From an uncultured Ectothiorhodospiraceae bacterium (GTDB lineage Bacteria; Pseudomonadota; Gammaproteobacteria; Nevskiales; Oceanococcaceae), in assembly GCA_937141935.1 (NCBI GenBank), contig CAKZQS010000004.1, forward strand, positions 62,001 to 126,000: DNA of 64,000 nucleotides, given 5' to 3'. Both the position numbers and the translations under genes were made by a program. Shown piece after piece: positions 32,098 to 40,500 of the stretch (position 1 is the stretch's first letter; each line of letters starts with the position of its first letter). The notes under the pieces are model-generated. The model ran no database searches, was not told where the DNA came from, and was given only the letters and a program-made list of their open reading frames with translations.

Positions 32098-33177
32098 ATG
32101 CACCCCAACCACATTCTTGAAGTCGGCCGCCGCGACCTCGCCGCCACCCGCCTGCTCGGCGAGCCGCTGCCGACGCTGGCGCCCGGCGCCGTGCGCCTGG
32201 AGGTCGAGCGCCTGGCCCTGACGGCGAACACCGTGACCTATGCGCTGACCGGCGACCTGCTGGGCTACTGGCAGTTCTATCCCGCGCCCGACGCGGACTG
32301 GGGCCGCGTGCCGGCCATGGGCTGGGCGCGCATCGTCGAGAGCACGCGGCCGGAGCTGGCGGTGGGCAGCCGCTACTACGGCTGGTGGCCGATGGCGCGC
32401 TTCGTCGATGTCCATGCCGAGCCCAACGGGCGCGGCTTTCGCGATGTGGGCGCCCACCGCGAGGGCCACGCGCCGGTCTACCGCCAGGCACTGGATACCG
32501 CCGCCGACCCGCTATACGAGCCCGGCCGTGATGCCGAGGACCGCCACGCGCTGCTGCGCGGGTTGTTCCAGACGGCCTTTCTGGCCGACGACGCGCTGGC
32601 GGAGCAGGAGGACTACGGCGCCACCCAGCTGCTGCTGACCTCGGCCTCGAGCAAAACCGCCATTGCGCTGGCCGAGCTGGCCAGCGAGCGCGGCCAGCGC
32701 GTCATCGGCCTGACCAGCGCCGCCAACCGCGACTTCGTGGCGGGCCTGGGCTGCTATGCCCAGGCCGTGGACTACGCCGACATCGAATCGCTGCCCACCG
32801 AGCCCGCCGTGATCGTCGACATGGCCGGCAACACCGGCGTGCTGGATCGTCTGCATCGGCACCTGGGCGAGGCGCTGAAGCATTCCATGGCCATTGGCCG
32901 CTCGCATAACGACGCACCGCGGCAGGACATCGGCGGGGTGCTCAAGCCGCAGTTCTTCTTTGCCCCCGCGCAGGCGAAGAAGCGCACCGCCGACTGGGGC
33001 GCCGAGCGCCTGAATGAGCGCATGGCGCTGGCGCTGCGCGCCTGCGTGGCGCGCAGCCGCGACTGGATGCAGGTGGAGTCGGTCCGCGGGCTGGAGGCCG
33101 GCGCCGCGACCTGGGAGGCGCTGCGCAGCGGGCAGGTGCCGCCGGAGCAGGGGCAGATTCTGGTGCTGGCCGAGTAG
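32098..33177 (+). CDS. DUF2855 family protein (MDR-like)
   Basis: A 359-residue soluble protein of the DUF2855 family, which resembles medium-chain dehydrogenase/quinone reductases. Typical segments are LTANTVTYALTGDLLGYW, FPA-like WGRVPAMGWA and a Rossmann-like LLLTSASSKTAIALAEL. No activity has been assigned to the family. AAGGAA lies before the ATG at 32098. It converges with the small membrane-protein gene three bases beyond its stop. Confidence 0.82.
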   Translation: MHPNHILEVGRRDLAATRLLGEPLPTLAPGAVRLEVERLALTANTVTYALTGDLLGYWQFYPAPDADWGRVPAMGWARIVESTRPELAVGSRYYGWWPMARFVDVHAEPNGRGFRDVGAHREGHAPVYRQALDTAADPLYEPGRDAEDRHALLRGLFQTAFLADDALAEQEDYGATQLLLTSASSKTAIALAELASERGQRVIGLTSAANRDFVAGLGCYAQAVDYADIESLPTEPAVIVDMAGNTGVLDRLHRHLGEALKHSMAIGRSHNDAPRQDIGGVLKPQFFFAPAQAKKRTADWGAERLNERMALALRACVARSRDWMQVESVRGLEAGAATWEALRSGQVPPEQGQILVLAE

Positions 33178-33180
33178 CGC

Positions 33181-33405
33181 CTAACTCTTCGCCCGCGGGA
33201 ACTGCCCGCGCACAAACAGCACGCCGCCGACGGCCAGCATCAGGCTGGCGAGCTGCCGCAGCTGGGGTCGCAGCTCCTCGTCGAAGGTAAAGCTCGCGCC
33301 TGCGAAGGCGATGGTGGCCAGCACCAGCAGCAAACACCCGGCGACCAGGCAGTTCTCCTGCAGCGTCGGGCTGGGCTGCAGCAGCCAGCGTCCCCAGGCT
33401 TTCAT
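33181..33405 (-). CDS. small two-helix membrane protein
   Basis: A 74-residue protein with two hydrophobic segments (about 20-40 and 50-68) separated by FDEELRPQLRQ. I do not recognise a family. GAGGAG precedes the ATG. It is divergent from the TetR gene, and the palindrome at 33467-33496 lies between them, so TetR may regulate it. Confidence 0.68.
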   Translation of the reverse strand: MKAWGRWLLQPSPTLQENCLVAGCLLLVLATIAFAGASFTFDEELRPQLRQLASLMLAVGGVLFVRGQFPRAKS

Positions 33406-33466
33406 CGTGTTCTCCTCGACGGCACCAGGCTCGATCTTAGCGCCAGGCAGCGCCTTGCGGGTGCGC

Positions 33467-33496
33467 TAACCCAACTGGGTTGACCCGGTTGGGTTA
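33467..33496. promoter_or_regulatory. 30-bp palindromic operator upstream of tetR
   Basis: TAACCCAAC (33467-33475) and GTTGGGTTA (33488-33496) are perfect 9-bp inverted arms around a partly symmetric centre GGGTTGACCC. TTGACC within it can act as a -35. It is the clear candidate for the TetR-family site. Confidence 0.75.
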
Positions 33497-33514
33497 AGGC
33501 CCCACACTGGCGCC

Positions 33515-34246
33515 ATGAACGAGGAGACCCCCGTGGCGCCGGCGCAAGCCGCCGCACGCGCCGTGCCGCCGCTGGCCGAGGCCGTGCCTGAGCCTGTGGC
33601 CGCGGCCGAGGCCGACGTGCCCGCGCGGCTGGTATCGACCGCGATCGCGCAGTATGGCGAGCGAGGCACACGAGCCGTGTCCAGCCGCGCGATTCAGCGC
33701 GCGGCGGGCGTGCTGAACGAGGCCGCGGTGCGCTACTACTTCCGTGACCGCATGGGTCTGCTGGAGGCCTGCCTGGCCCGCATCGCGGCCGATTTCGCGC
33801 CGCTGATCGACGAGGCCTGGGCGGAGCTGGAGACGCTGCGGCAGGCCGATGAGCTGCAGGTGCGCAATGTCGTGCAGGCGCTGGTGTATGCCTTCCATGC
33901 GCTGCACCAGCAGGACCGCCCCGCCGTGCAACTGGTGGCGCGGATGATCCGCGAGGACGGCGAGGCCGGGCAGGACCTGCTGCTGCGCCACTTCGGCCCC
34001 GTGATCTGGCGCTTTGAAGGGGCGCTGGCCAGCCTGCTGCCCGGCAAGTCGCCGTCCGCGCTGCGGCTGCATGCCTTCCTGGCCATTAACAGCGTCGTCA
34101 ACGGCATGGTCGACCAAAGCCTGCTGTGGCGTCTGCCGGCCACCGACGACAACCAGGCCCACTACAGCCTGCGCCGCGAGGTGCTGGCCGAGGGCTTTAT
34201 CGAATACGTGACGGCGGGCCTGTGTGCGCCGTCGGCCATCGACTAG
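33515..34246 (+). CDS. TetR-family transcriptional regulator
   Basis: A 243-residue regulator. After a 35-residue Ala/Pro/Glu-rich N-terminal extension, the TetR helix-turn-helix occupies about 37-85 (RLVSTAIAQYGERGTRAVSSRAIQRAAGVLNEAAVRYYFRDR, ending in the usual YYF). The C-terminal ligand-binding domain is helical. It is the first gene of a unit with the lipoprotein at 34256 (9-base gap), and the 30-bp palindrome upstream suggests autorepression. Confidence 0.88.
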   Translation: MNEETPVAPAQAAARAVPPLAEAVPEPVAAAEADVPARLVSTAIAQYGERGTRAVSSRAIQRAAGVLNEAAVRYYFRDRMGLLEACLARIAADFAPLIDEAWAELETLRQADELQVRNVVQALVYAFHALHQQDRPAVQLVARMIREDGEAGQDLLLRHFGPVIWRFEGALASLLPGKSPSALRLHAFLAINSVVNGMVDQSLLWRLPATDDNQAHYSLRREVLAEGFIEYVTAGLCAPSAID

Positions 34247-34255
34247 GAGAGCACG

Positions 34256-35719
34256 ATGCTGCGCAAGACCCACCCGCCGATGTCCCTGCGTGCCGCGGGG
34301 CTAGCCCTGTTACTGGCCCTGTTACTGGCCCTGGGCGCCTGTGGCGACGCCGACCCCGGCGCGGCACCCCGCAGCCTGGCTGATGAGGGCGAGCCCGGGC
34401 ATACCGGCAATGACCGCGACAGCTACCCATTTGGCGCCGCCTGCGGCTGGGAGTTCGCCAGCAACATCGACACGATGAACGTGGCCTTCCCGGATGAGTC
34501 GGCCAAGTACTGGGTGGCCCTGATACCGATGCTGCCGCAGACGCGGCTGCGCATCGATGGCTATTACCCGGATGCGCGCTACTTCTCCTTCAACGTCTAC
34601 GACCCGCTGCTGCGGCCGACGGACGCCATCGCCGATGCCCAGCTCGGCCCCGCGGACGACACGGGCCGCAACCCCTTCGTGGACGCCGCGGCGCCCTGGG
34701 GCGATGCCTATACCGCCTATGTCGACTTTGCCGCCAAGCCCGACGCGCCGGCGGCGAACACGATCTACGCCGGCGAAATGCGCCTGGGCCCACAGGCCGT
34801 GCCGCAGCCGCTGCTGACCGCGCTGATCTACCGCACCTATGTGCCCGGCGCCGGTCAGGACTTCGACGGCGGCGTGGGCCTGCCGCTGCTGACGCTGGAG
34901 ACCGCCGACGGCGACATCGAGCTGCTGCCCACCGCCAACTGCGTCGAGCCGCTGCTGCCGACCCTTGGCGACACCCTCCCCAGCCTGGGCCTGAACGACC
35001 AGCTCGAAAACAGCGACGTCATCGACGATCCCTTCCTGGCCCAGCCCGGCACCGTGCCGCTGGGCAACCCCGCGGCCGGGCCCAATGTCTTCTATGGCCT
35101 GCCCAGCACCGTGTTCAACCTGCTGCGGGGTTTTCTGGGGCTGCCGGTGCCGGCCGAGGCCGAAAGTGCCCTGCCGTTGCCGGCGGGCGGGGGCTTTCTG
35201 TCCAATATCCACAACGCCTACCTGACGCACCTGTTCAGCCGCAGCTACGGCAATGTCGTGCTGATCCGCGGCAAGGCGCCCAGCTACCGCGATGGCCAGT
35301 CCGCGCTGGGCAGCGAGCAGCTGCGCTATTGGTCGGTGTGCCAGAACGACCTGCCCACCCAGCGCTACGTGGCCTGCGTCGCCGACCATCAGGCCCACCT
35401 GGACGAGCAGGGCTATTTCACCATCATGGTGTCGGACCCGGCGGATCGCCCGGCCAACGCCACCGCCGCAAACGCCATCGACTGGATGCCCTGGGGCCCC
35501 TATGTGGATGCGTTGCTGATCTACCGGCACATGCTGCCGGCGGCCGATTTCGCCCAGGCCATCCACAACGTTCCGCAGGGCACCGCGCCCGGCGACGTGA
35601 TGGGCGCATACCTGACCGGCAGCGCGCACTGCCAGCGCGAGATCGTCGAGGCCGCCGGTGCGGACCCGGCCGCCATCTTCGCCGCCTGCCGCGCCTACAC
35701 CGAGGCGCTGGGGGGCTGA
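34256..35719 (+). CDS. lipoprotein of unknown function
   Basis: A 487-residue predicted lipoprotein (lipobox LGAC, Cys29) with a beta-rich body, for example ALIPMLPQTRLRIDGYYPDA then RYFSFNVYD. This recalls uncharacterised exported proteins of actinobacteria and proteobacteria, but I assign no function. GGAG precedes the ATG. The leader contains a 15-base tandem repeat coding LLLAL. Co-transcribed with and probably repressed by the TetR regulator. The next gene, an M19-like lipoprotein, starts 139 bases later. Confidence 0.7.
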   Translation: MLRKTHPPMSLRAAGLALLLALLLALGACGDADPGAAPRSLADEGEPGHTGNDRDSYPFGAACGWEFASNIDTMNVAFPDESAKYWVALIPMLPQTRLRIDGYYPDARYFSFNVYDPLLRPTDAIADAQLGPADDTGRNPFVDAAAPWGDAYTAYVDFAAKPDAPAANTIYAGEMRLGPQAVPQPLLTALIYRTYVPGAGQDFDGGVGLPLLTLETADGDIELLPTANCVEPLLPTLGDTLPSLGLNDQLENSDVIDDPFLAQPGTVPLGNPAAGPNVFYGLPSTVFNLLRGFLGLPVPAEAESALPLPAGGGFLSNIHNAYLTHLFSRSYGNVVLIRGKAPSYRDGQSALGSEQLRYWSVCQNDLPTQRYVACVADHQAHLDEQGYFTIMVSDPADRPANATAANAIDWMPWGPYVDALLIYRHMLPAADFAQAIHNVPQGTAPGDVMGAYLTGSAHCQREIVEAAGADPAAIFAACRAYTEALGG

Positions 35720-35858
35720 GCCCCAGCGTGGCAATGTTTACGACTGTGCACTGGGCGCAACTGCACTAAGCTCGCGCTGCGCCGCGGGGCACAGGTCGCG
35801 GGCGCAGGATTCGGTCGTGCCCCTGGGGCGGCCACCGCCATGGAACTGGAGACCACCC

Positions 35859-37880
35859 GTGAAGACATTGCGCTGTGCTGCGCTAAGCACCCTGTTGATT
35901 GCCGCTTGTGGTGGTTCCGATCCGGCGCGCGACGCCGCGACCCGGGTGTTGCCGGCCAGCGATTGGGCGCAGGCCTGTGCGGAGCTGCATGCCCCGTTTG
36001 CCGGCCCGATTGTCTGGGCGCGCGACGCCTATCGCGCCGGCGGCGGCGAAGCCTTGCGTTTTCACCTCAAGCCCGCCGGGCTGGCGCAGGTCCTGCTGCA
36101 CGACGATGCGGGTCGCTACCTGAGCCGCTCGACCGCGGGCGAAGTCCAGGCCCTGCCGCGTGCGGCGGAAGCGGCCCTGTGGCAGGTGCGCCCGACGGCG
36201 GCCGGGCTGAGCCTGTGGGCGGGTGAGCAGGCGCTGGCGGTAGACGGGGAGACCGGTGCACTGCAGCTTGCGGACGCGCCCACGGCATTCGCGCTGCGTG
36301 CGACGCAGGCCTGCCGCAAGGTGGCCGAGGCGGAGCCCGGCGCCAGCGGCCCGACCTTCGCCGGCACGAATGCCGACGGAACGGTCTTTGGCATCGCCGA
36401 TGCCCACACGCACATCTCGGCCTATCAGCGCCTGGGCGGGCGGGTGATTGTCGGCGCGCCGTTCCACCCCCTGGGCGTCGAGCACGCGCTGGCCGATTGC
36501 GATGAGGACCACGGCCCGGAGGGCAATGCCGACTTCATAGGCAATTTCGTGCGCGATGGCGCACCGGTCGGCAGCCACGCCACCGAGGGCTGGCCGCGTT
36601 TTCGCGACTGGCCTGCGCACGGCACCTACACCCACCAGCAGACCTACTACACCTGGGTGCAGCGCGCGTGGATGGCGGGGCTGCGGTTGCTGGTCAATCA
36701 CACCTCGGGGGACGAGCAGCTTTGCCTGCTGGCGCCACTGAAGGCGCATGGCTGCAACGAAATGGATCAGGTCAAGATCCAGGTCGAGGGCATGTATGCC
36801 CTGCAGGATTACATCGACGCCCAGCATGGCGGTGCCGGCCAGGGCTGGTTTCGCATCGTCGACGGGCCGGAGCAGGCCCGCGCGGTCATCACCCAGGGCA
36901 AGCTGGCCGTGGTGCTGGGTATCGAGTCCTCCAAGCTCTTCGATTGTGGCGAGTTCATGGGCGCGCCCGAATGCACCCGCGCCGATATCGATGCCGGTAT
37001 CGAAGAATTTCACGCGCTGGGGATCCGCAGCGTGTTCATCGCGCACTGGTTCGACAACGCCTTCGGTGGTGCGGGGCTGTTCGACCAGAGTGAACTGACG
37101 CTGAATGCGCTGAACAAACCCGAAACCGGCCATTACTATGCCGTGGAGGAATGCCCGGAGCCGGATATGGGGGCGAACCTGCAGTCGGCGGGCGTCTACC
37201 TGCCGGACGACAACCCCGTGGCGGGCGCCATCAACGAGGCCCAGCGCGCCGCGGTGCCGACCTACCCGCCGGGCCCGCATTGCAACGCCAAGGGGCTGAC
37301 CGACCTCGGCGTCTACGTCATCGAGCAACTGGCGGCCCGCGGCATGATCATCGAGACTGATCATCTCGGCGCCAAGATGAAGAACAGCGTGCTCGATATC
37401 GTCGAGCGACTGGACTACCCCGTGGTGGCCGGGCATTACCACGCGGGCGGCATTTCCTCGCCGACGCAAATGCGGCGCATCCTGGCGCTGGGCGGCATCG
37501 CCGCACCGATCAAGCCCAACGCACGCGACCTGCACGCGCGCCTGCGCGAGCTGCGGCCGCTGGCCAGCGCCGAGCACTACTTTGGGCTCCCCATGTCCAC
37601 GGACAGCGGCGGCATCGCGTCGCTGCCCGGCCCGCCCAAGGCCGAGGAGCCGCCCGTGGTCTACCCCTTCCGCAGCTACGACGGCCAGGTGCTGTTCGAG
37701 CAGCAGGTCAGCGGTGAGCGTGCCTTCGACTACAACACCGACGGCGTGGCGCACTACGGCCTCTTCGCGGACTGGCTCGAGGCGGTGCGCCTGGCCGAGG
37801 GCGGCGAGGAATCGCTGCAGGCCTTGTTCCGTTCCGCCGAGGCCTACCTGCGCATGTGGGAGCGCACCGGCCCGCGCTGA
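35859..37880 (+). CDS. M19/amidohydrolase-like lipoprotein, paralog of the 14953 gene
   Basis: A 673-residue predicted lipoprotein (lipobox IAAC, Cys17). It shares the whole motif ladder of its paralog: ADAHTHIS, GIESSKLF, FIAHWFDNAFGG, IETDHLG, AGHYHAGG and PMSTDSGG. These are candidate metal ligands of the renal dipeptidase/amidohydrolase fold. The start is GTG at 35859-35861, with GGAG eight bases before it; no ATG gives the signal peptide. It is about 180 residues shorter than the paralog. The convergent neighbour is an acylase, so both may work on extracellular amides or lactones. Confidence 0.72.
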   Translation: MKTLRCAALSTLLIAACGGSDPARDAATRVLPASDWAQACAELHAPFAGPIVWARDAYRAGGGEALRFHLKPAGLAQVLLHDDAGRYLSRSTAGEVQALPRAAEAALWQVRPTAAGLSLWAGEQALAVDGETGALQLADAPTAFALRATQACRKVAEAEPGASGPTFAGTNADGTVFGIADAHTHISAYQRLGGRVIVGAPFHPLGVEHALADCDEDHGPEGNADFIGNFVRDGAPVGSHATEGWPRFRDWPAHGTYTHQQTYYTWVQRAWMAGLRLLVNHTSGDEQLCLLAPLKAHGCNEMDQVKIQVEGMYALQDYIDAQHGGAGQGWFRIVDGPEQARAVITQGKLAVVLGIESSKLFDCGEFMGAPECTRADIDAGIEEFHALGIRSVFIAHWFDNAFGGAGLFDQSELTLNALNKPETGHYYAVEECPEPDMGANLQSAGVYLPDDNPVAGAINEAQRAAVPTYPPGPHCNAKGLTDLGVYVIEQLAARGMIIETDHLGAKMKNSVLDIVERLDYPVVAGHYHAGGISSPTQMRRILALGGIAAPIKPNARDLHARLRELRPLASAEHYFGLPMSTDSGGIASLPGPPKAEEPPVVYPFRSYDGQVLFEQQVSGERAFDYNTDGVAHYGLFADWLEAVRLAEGGEESLQALFRSAEAYLRMWERTGPR

Positions 37881-37887
37881 GGCCGCG

Positions 37888-40377
37888 TTATTCGCGCAGC
37901 GTTGTCACGCTCTGCGCCGCCGCGCGCACGTCCTCGGGGCAAAACGGCACTTCGACCCATTGCTTGTCGCGGTACATGCGGGTCTGGTCGCTATGCCAGG
38001 GCGAGGTCGGGTCCTGCGACTGGCCGTAGGTGGTGATGGTGGACAGCCGCGGGCAGGCCGCGCCGTCAAAGCTGACCACCTGCGTGTAGGTGTTGCCGTG
38101 GTGCGGGTTGGCGTAGGCGCCGGCCTCGGGGTCCCAGTCGATGTTGAGGATCGAGAACAGGCCGTGGCGGTCCAGCCCGCCGTGCAGCGGGATGCGCTCG
38201 CCGGCGCGCTCGACATACTGGTGCTCGCCCAGCGGCGCATCCAGTGGGATGCCCAGGGCCTGCAGCTCGGCCACGGCGTCGGCAAGCGCCTGCTGCACCT
38301 GCGGCTGCGCGATGTTCAGGCCGCGCGGTGTGCCCACGGGGTCGGCCGGGTCGAAGGGGAACAAAAAGCCCGAGGTCGGCGGTAGGCGGGTCTGCGTGGT
38401 GGTGCCCGAGGGCAGGGTTTGCCCGAGCAGGCGGGTGGCAATACGCCGGAACAGCAGCGCGCCGCGGGCCTCGATCTCGTCGGTGCGGGACCACCCGGCC
38501 AGCACCGGGCAGGCCGCGCTGACATCCACCGGGCCGTTGCTGCCCAGCGCGACCGGCAGGCTGCTGCACAGCGTCAGCAAGTCATCCAGCCACAGTTCCG
38601 CGAGGTACTGGCGGGCATCGAACATCCAGTCCATCAGCAGCTCGTGGTCGAAGCGCTGGCCCGGGCGGTCGTCGCGGCCGGCCAGGCGGTCGGCGATCAT
38701 CGTCAGCCCCAGGCGGGTGCGCAGGCGGCGCTCGGTACCCTCTTCGCCCAGCACGCGGGGGAAGCCGGTCAGCGGCTCGGCGGGGTTGGACAGCCAATAG
38801 CTGTCGTTGCTGTTCAGCAGGTAGTCGCGGCGGATCTGCCAGGGCAGTTGCGCGGGGCCCATCGTGCCGGGCTGGCGGGCATCCGGCGCATCCGGCGGCT
38901 GGCAGGCCGAGCGGCTGCCGTCGAGCACCGGTAGGCCCACCGCAGCGAAGGCGGCGGCGCCCAGCGGGGTGCTGCAGCTCAGGGCGAAGGCGTCGTCGAT
39001 GTTGGCCACCACCGTCAGGTCGGCATACAGCGCATCGCCCTGGGCATCCGCGGCCACCGTGTTGGCCCAGGGGATGCCCTGCAAGTCGGCCAGCAAATCC
39101 TTCAGCTCACGCACGCTGCCGACCTGGCCGATCTCCAGGAAGTGCTCCAGGTAGCGCATGTGGCCGGCATTCGCATCCATGATCGAAAAGCCCAGCGTCG
39201 GCGTCCACGCAAAAGCGTCCAGCCCGGCAATGTTGGTGACCATCGGCCCGTAGCGCGTGCTGTAGAGCGTGCGTTCCAGCGTGCCGACGCTGCCGTCGGG
39301 CTGCAAGGCCGCAATTTGCAGCGGCCAGGCCTGCATGGCCTGGGGCTGGCCGTCGACGAGGTAGGTGTAGGGTCCGGCCAGCGTGAGCTGCACCGGCACG
39401 AAACGAAACGCCGCCGAGGTCGTGTGCGACCAGGCCATCGTCGGCGTGCTGCCGATGACCACGAAGGGCAGGCCCAGAAAGCTGGTGCCGTTGACCTCGA
39501 AGCGGCCGGGGATGCGCAAGTGCACCTGGTAGAACAGTGCCGCATCGACCCAGCCCTGGTGCGGGTTGCCCAGCAGCAGGCCGCGGCCGTTGCTGCTGGC
39601 CTCGCTGCCTATGCCCAGGGCGTTGCTGGCCATGGCCGGCTGCAGCGCCGCCCGCGCCTGCGCCGCGGCCTCCGTGCCGCCCAACTCGGCGACAAAGTCG
39701 GCGAATGGGTTGGTGCCCGGCGGCAGGTCCAGCAGGGGCGCCGCGCTGCCGATGCCACCGGCCGAGGGCGCCCAGCCGGCGAAGATGCCCAGGGTGTGCG
39801 CCAGGCGGTACACGTCGGTTTCGCTGATGGGCTGCACCCAGGCCGCGCCACGGCAGGCCGGGTCGCGGATGTTGTCCACGCCGGTCTCGCGCAGGTAGCG
39901 GTTGTAGCCGGCGATATGGCCGCGCAGCAGCGCCTGCATGCGCGCGCTGGGGCCCCGCGGCGCGGGCGCCGCACGCAGCTCGTCGATCTGCCCGCTGGCG
40001 TGGATCAGCTTGAAGAAGAAGTCGCTGTCGGCGTTGCGAAATTCGAAGAGATTGGCGGGGAAGGGGAAGGTCGCATCCGGGCCGTGATAGCGCGAGCGCT
40101 CGCCATTCACCGTCAGGTAAAAGTCCGCCAGCCGGCAGATGTTGTCCTGCGCCACCGCGTAGCCATAGCCATAGCCCAGGCTGCCCCAGTCGCCCGCCTC
40201 GATGTGCGGAATGCCGTGGGCGCTGCGCCGGATCGTGACCTCGTAGCCGCCGTCGCGCGCAGGCGCCTCGGCATGGCCGGGCAGGCTGCCGCGGCCGCCC
40301 TGGCAGGCCGCGAGGCCGGCGAGCAGAGCCGGTGCCAACAGGGCGCAAAGGAATCGGCGAGTCGAAGGGCGAGGCAT
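37888..40377 (-). CDS. penicillin/acyl-homoserine-lactone acylase-family Ntn hydrolase, lipoprotein
   Basis: An 829-residue secreted acylase precursor. It has a lipobox (GLAAC, Cys25), an alpha-chain region, then the beta-chain start AMA|SNALGIGSEASSNG with the predicted nucleophile Ser251, freed by self-cleavage. GNPHQGW and the later LNSNDSYWLSNP segment match the family. Relatives remove fatty-acyl or aryl groups from AHL signals, antibiotics or lipopeptides; the substrate is not predictable. The ATG at 40377 is the first that yields a signal peptide. Its stop lies 8 bases from the convergent M19-like gene. Confidence 0.85.
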   Translation of the reverse strand: MPRPSTRRFLCALLAPALLAGLAACQGGRGSLPGHAEAPARDGGYEVTIRRSAHGIPHIEAGDWGSLGYGYGYAVAQDNICRLADFYLTVNGERSRYHGPDATFPFPANLFEFRNADSDFFFKLIHASGQIDELRAAPAPRGPSARMQALLRGHIAGYNRYLRETGVDNIRDPACRGAAWVQPISETDVYRLAHTLGIFAGWAPSAGGIGSAAPLLDLPPGTNPFADFVAELGGTEAAAQARAALQPAMASNALGIGSEASSNGRGLLLGNPHQGWVDAALFYQVHLRIPGRFEVNGTSFLGLPFVVIGSTPTMAWSHTTSAAFRFVPVQLTLAGPYTYLVDGQPQAMQAWPLQIAALQPDGSVGTLERTLYSTRYGPMVTNIAGLDAFAWTPTLGFSIMDANAGHMRYLEHFLEIGQVGSVRELKDLLADLQGIPWANTVAADAQGDALYADLTVVANIDDAFALSCSTPLGAAAFAAVGLPVLDGSRSACQPPDAPDARQPGTMGPAQLPWQIRRDYLLNSNDSYWLSNPAEPLTGFPRVLGEEGTERRLRTRLGLTMIADRLAGRDDRPGQRFDHELLMDWMFDARQYLAELWLDDLLTLCSSLPVALGSNGPVDVSAACPVLAGWSRTDEIEARGALLFRRIATRLLGQTLPSGTTTQTRLPPTSGFLFPFDPADPVGTPRGLNIAQPQVQQALADAVAELQALGIPLDAPLGEHQYVERAGERIPLHGGLDRHGLFSILNIDWDPEAGAYANPHHGNTYTQVVSFDGAACPRLSTITTYGQSQDPTSPWHSDQTRMYRDKQWVEVPFCPEDVRAAAQSVTTLRE

Positions 40378-40500
40378 GGCGGGGGTGGGCGCAAGCGGGC
40401 CGCCAGTGTCGCGGCGCGAGCCGGTGCCGGGAAGTCGGCAATTTTGCGGACGCCGCGCCCGCCCCCTGTGCAAAGGGCGCGGGCGTGGCGGGTCGAGAAC

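Noticed and set aside
35883-37754. Long minus-strand frame opposite the second M19-like gene
   Set aside because: Same reason: mirror frame of a gene with clear motifs.
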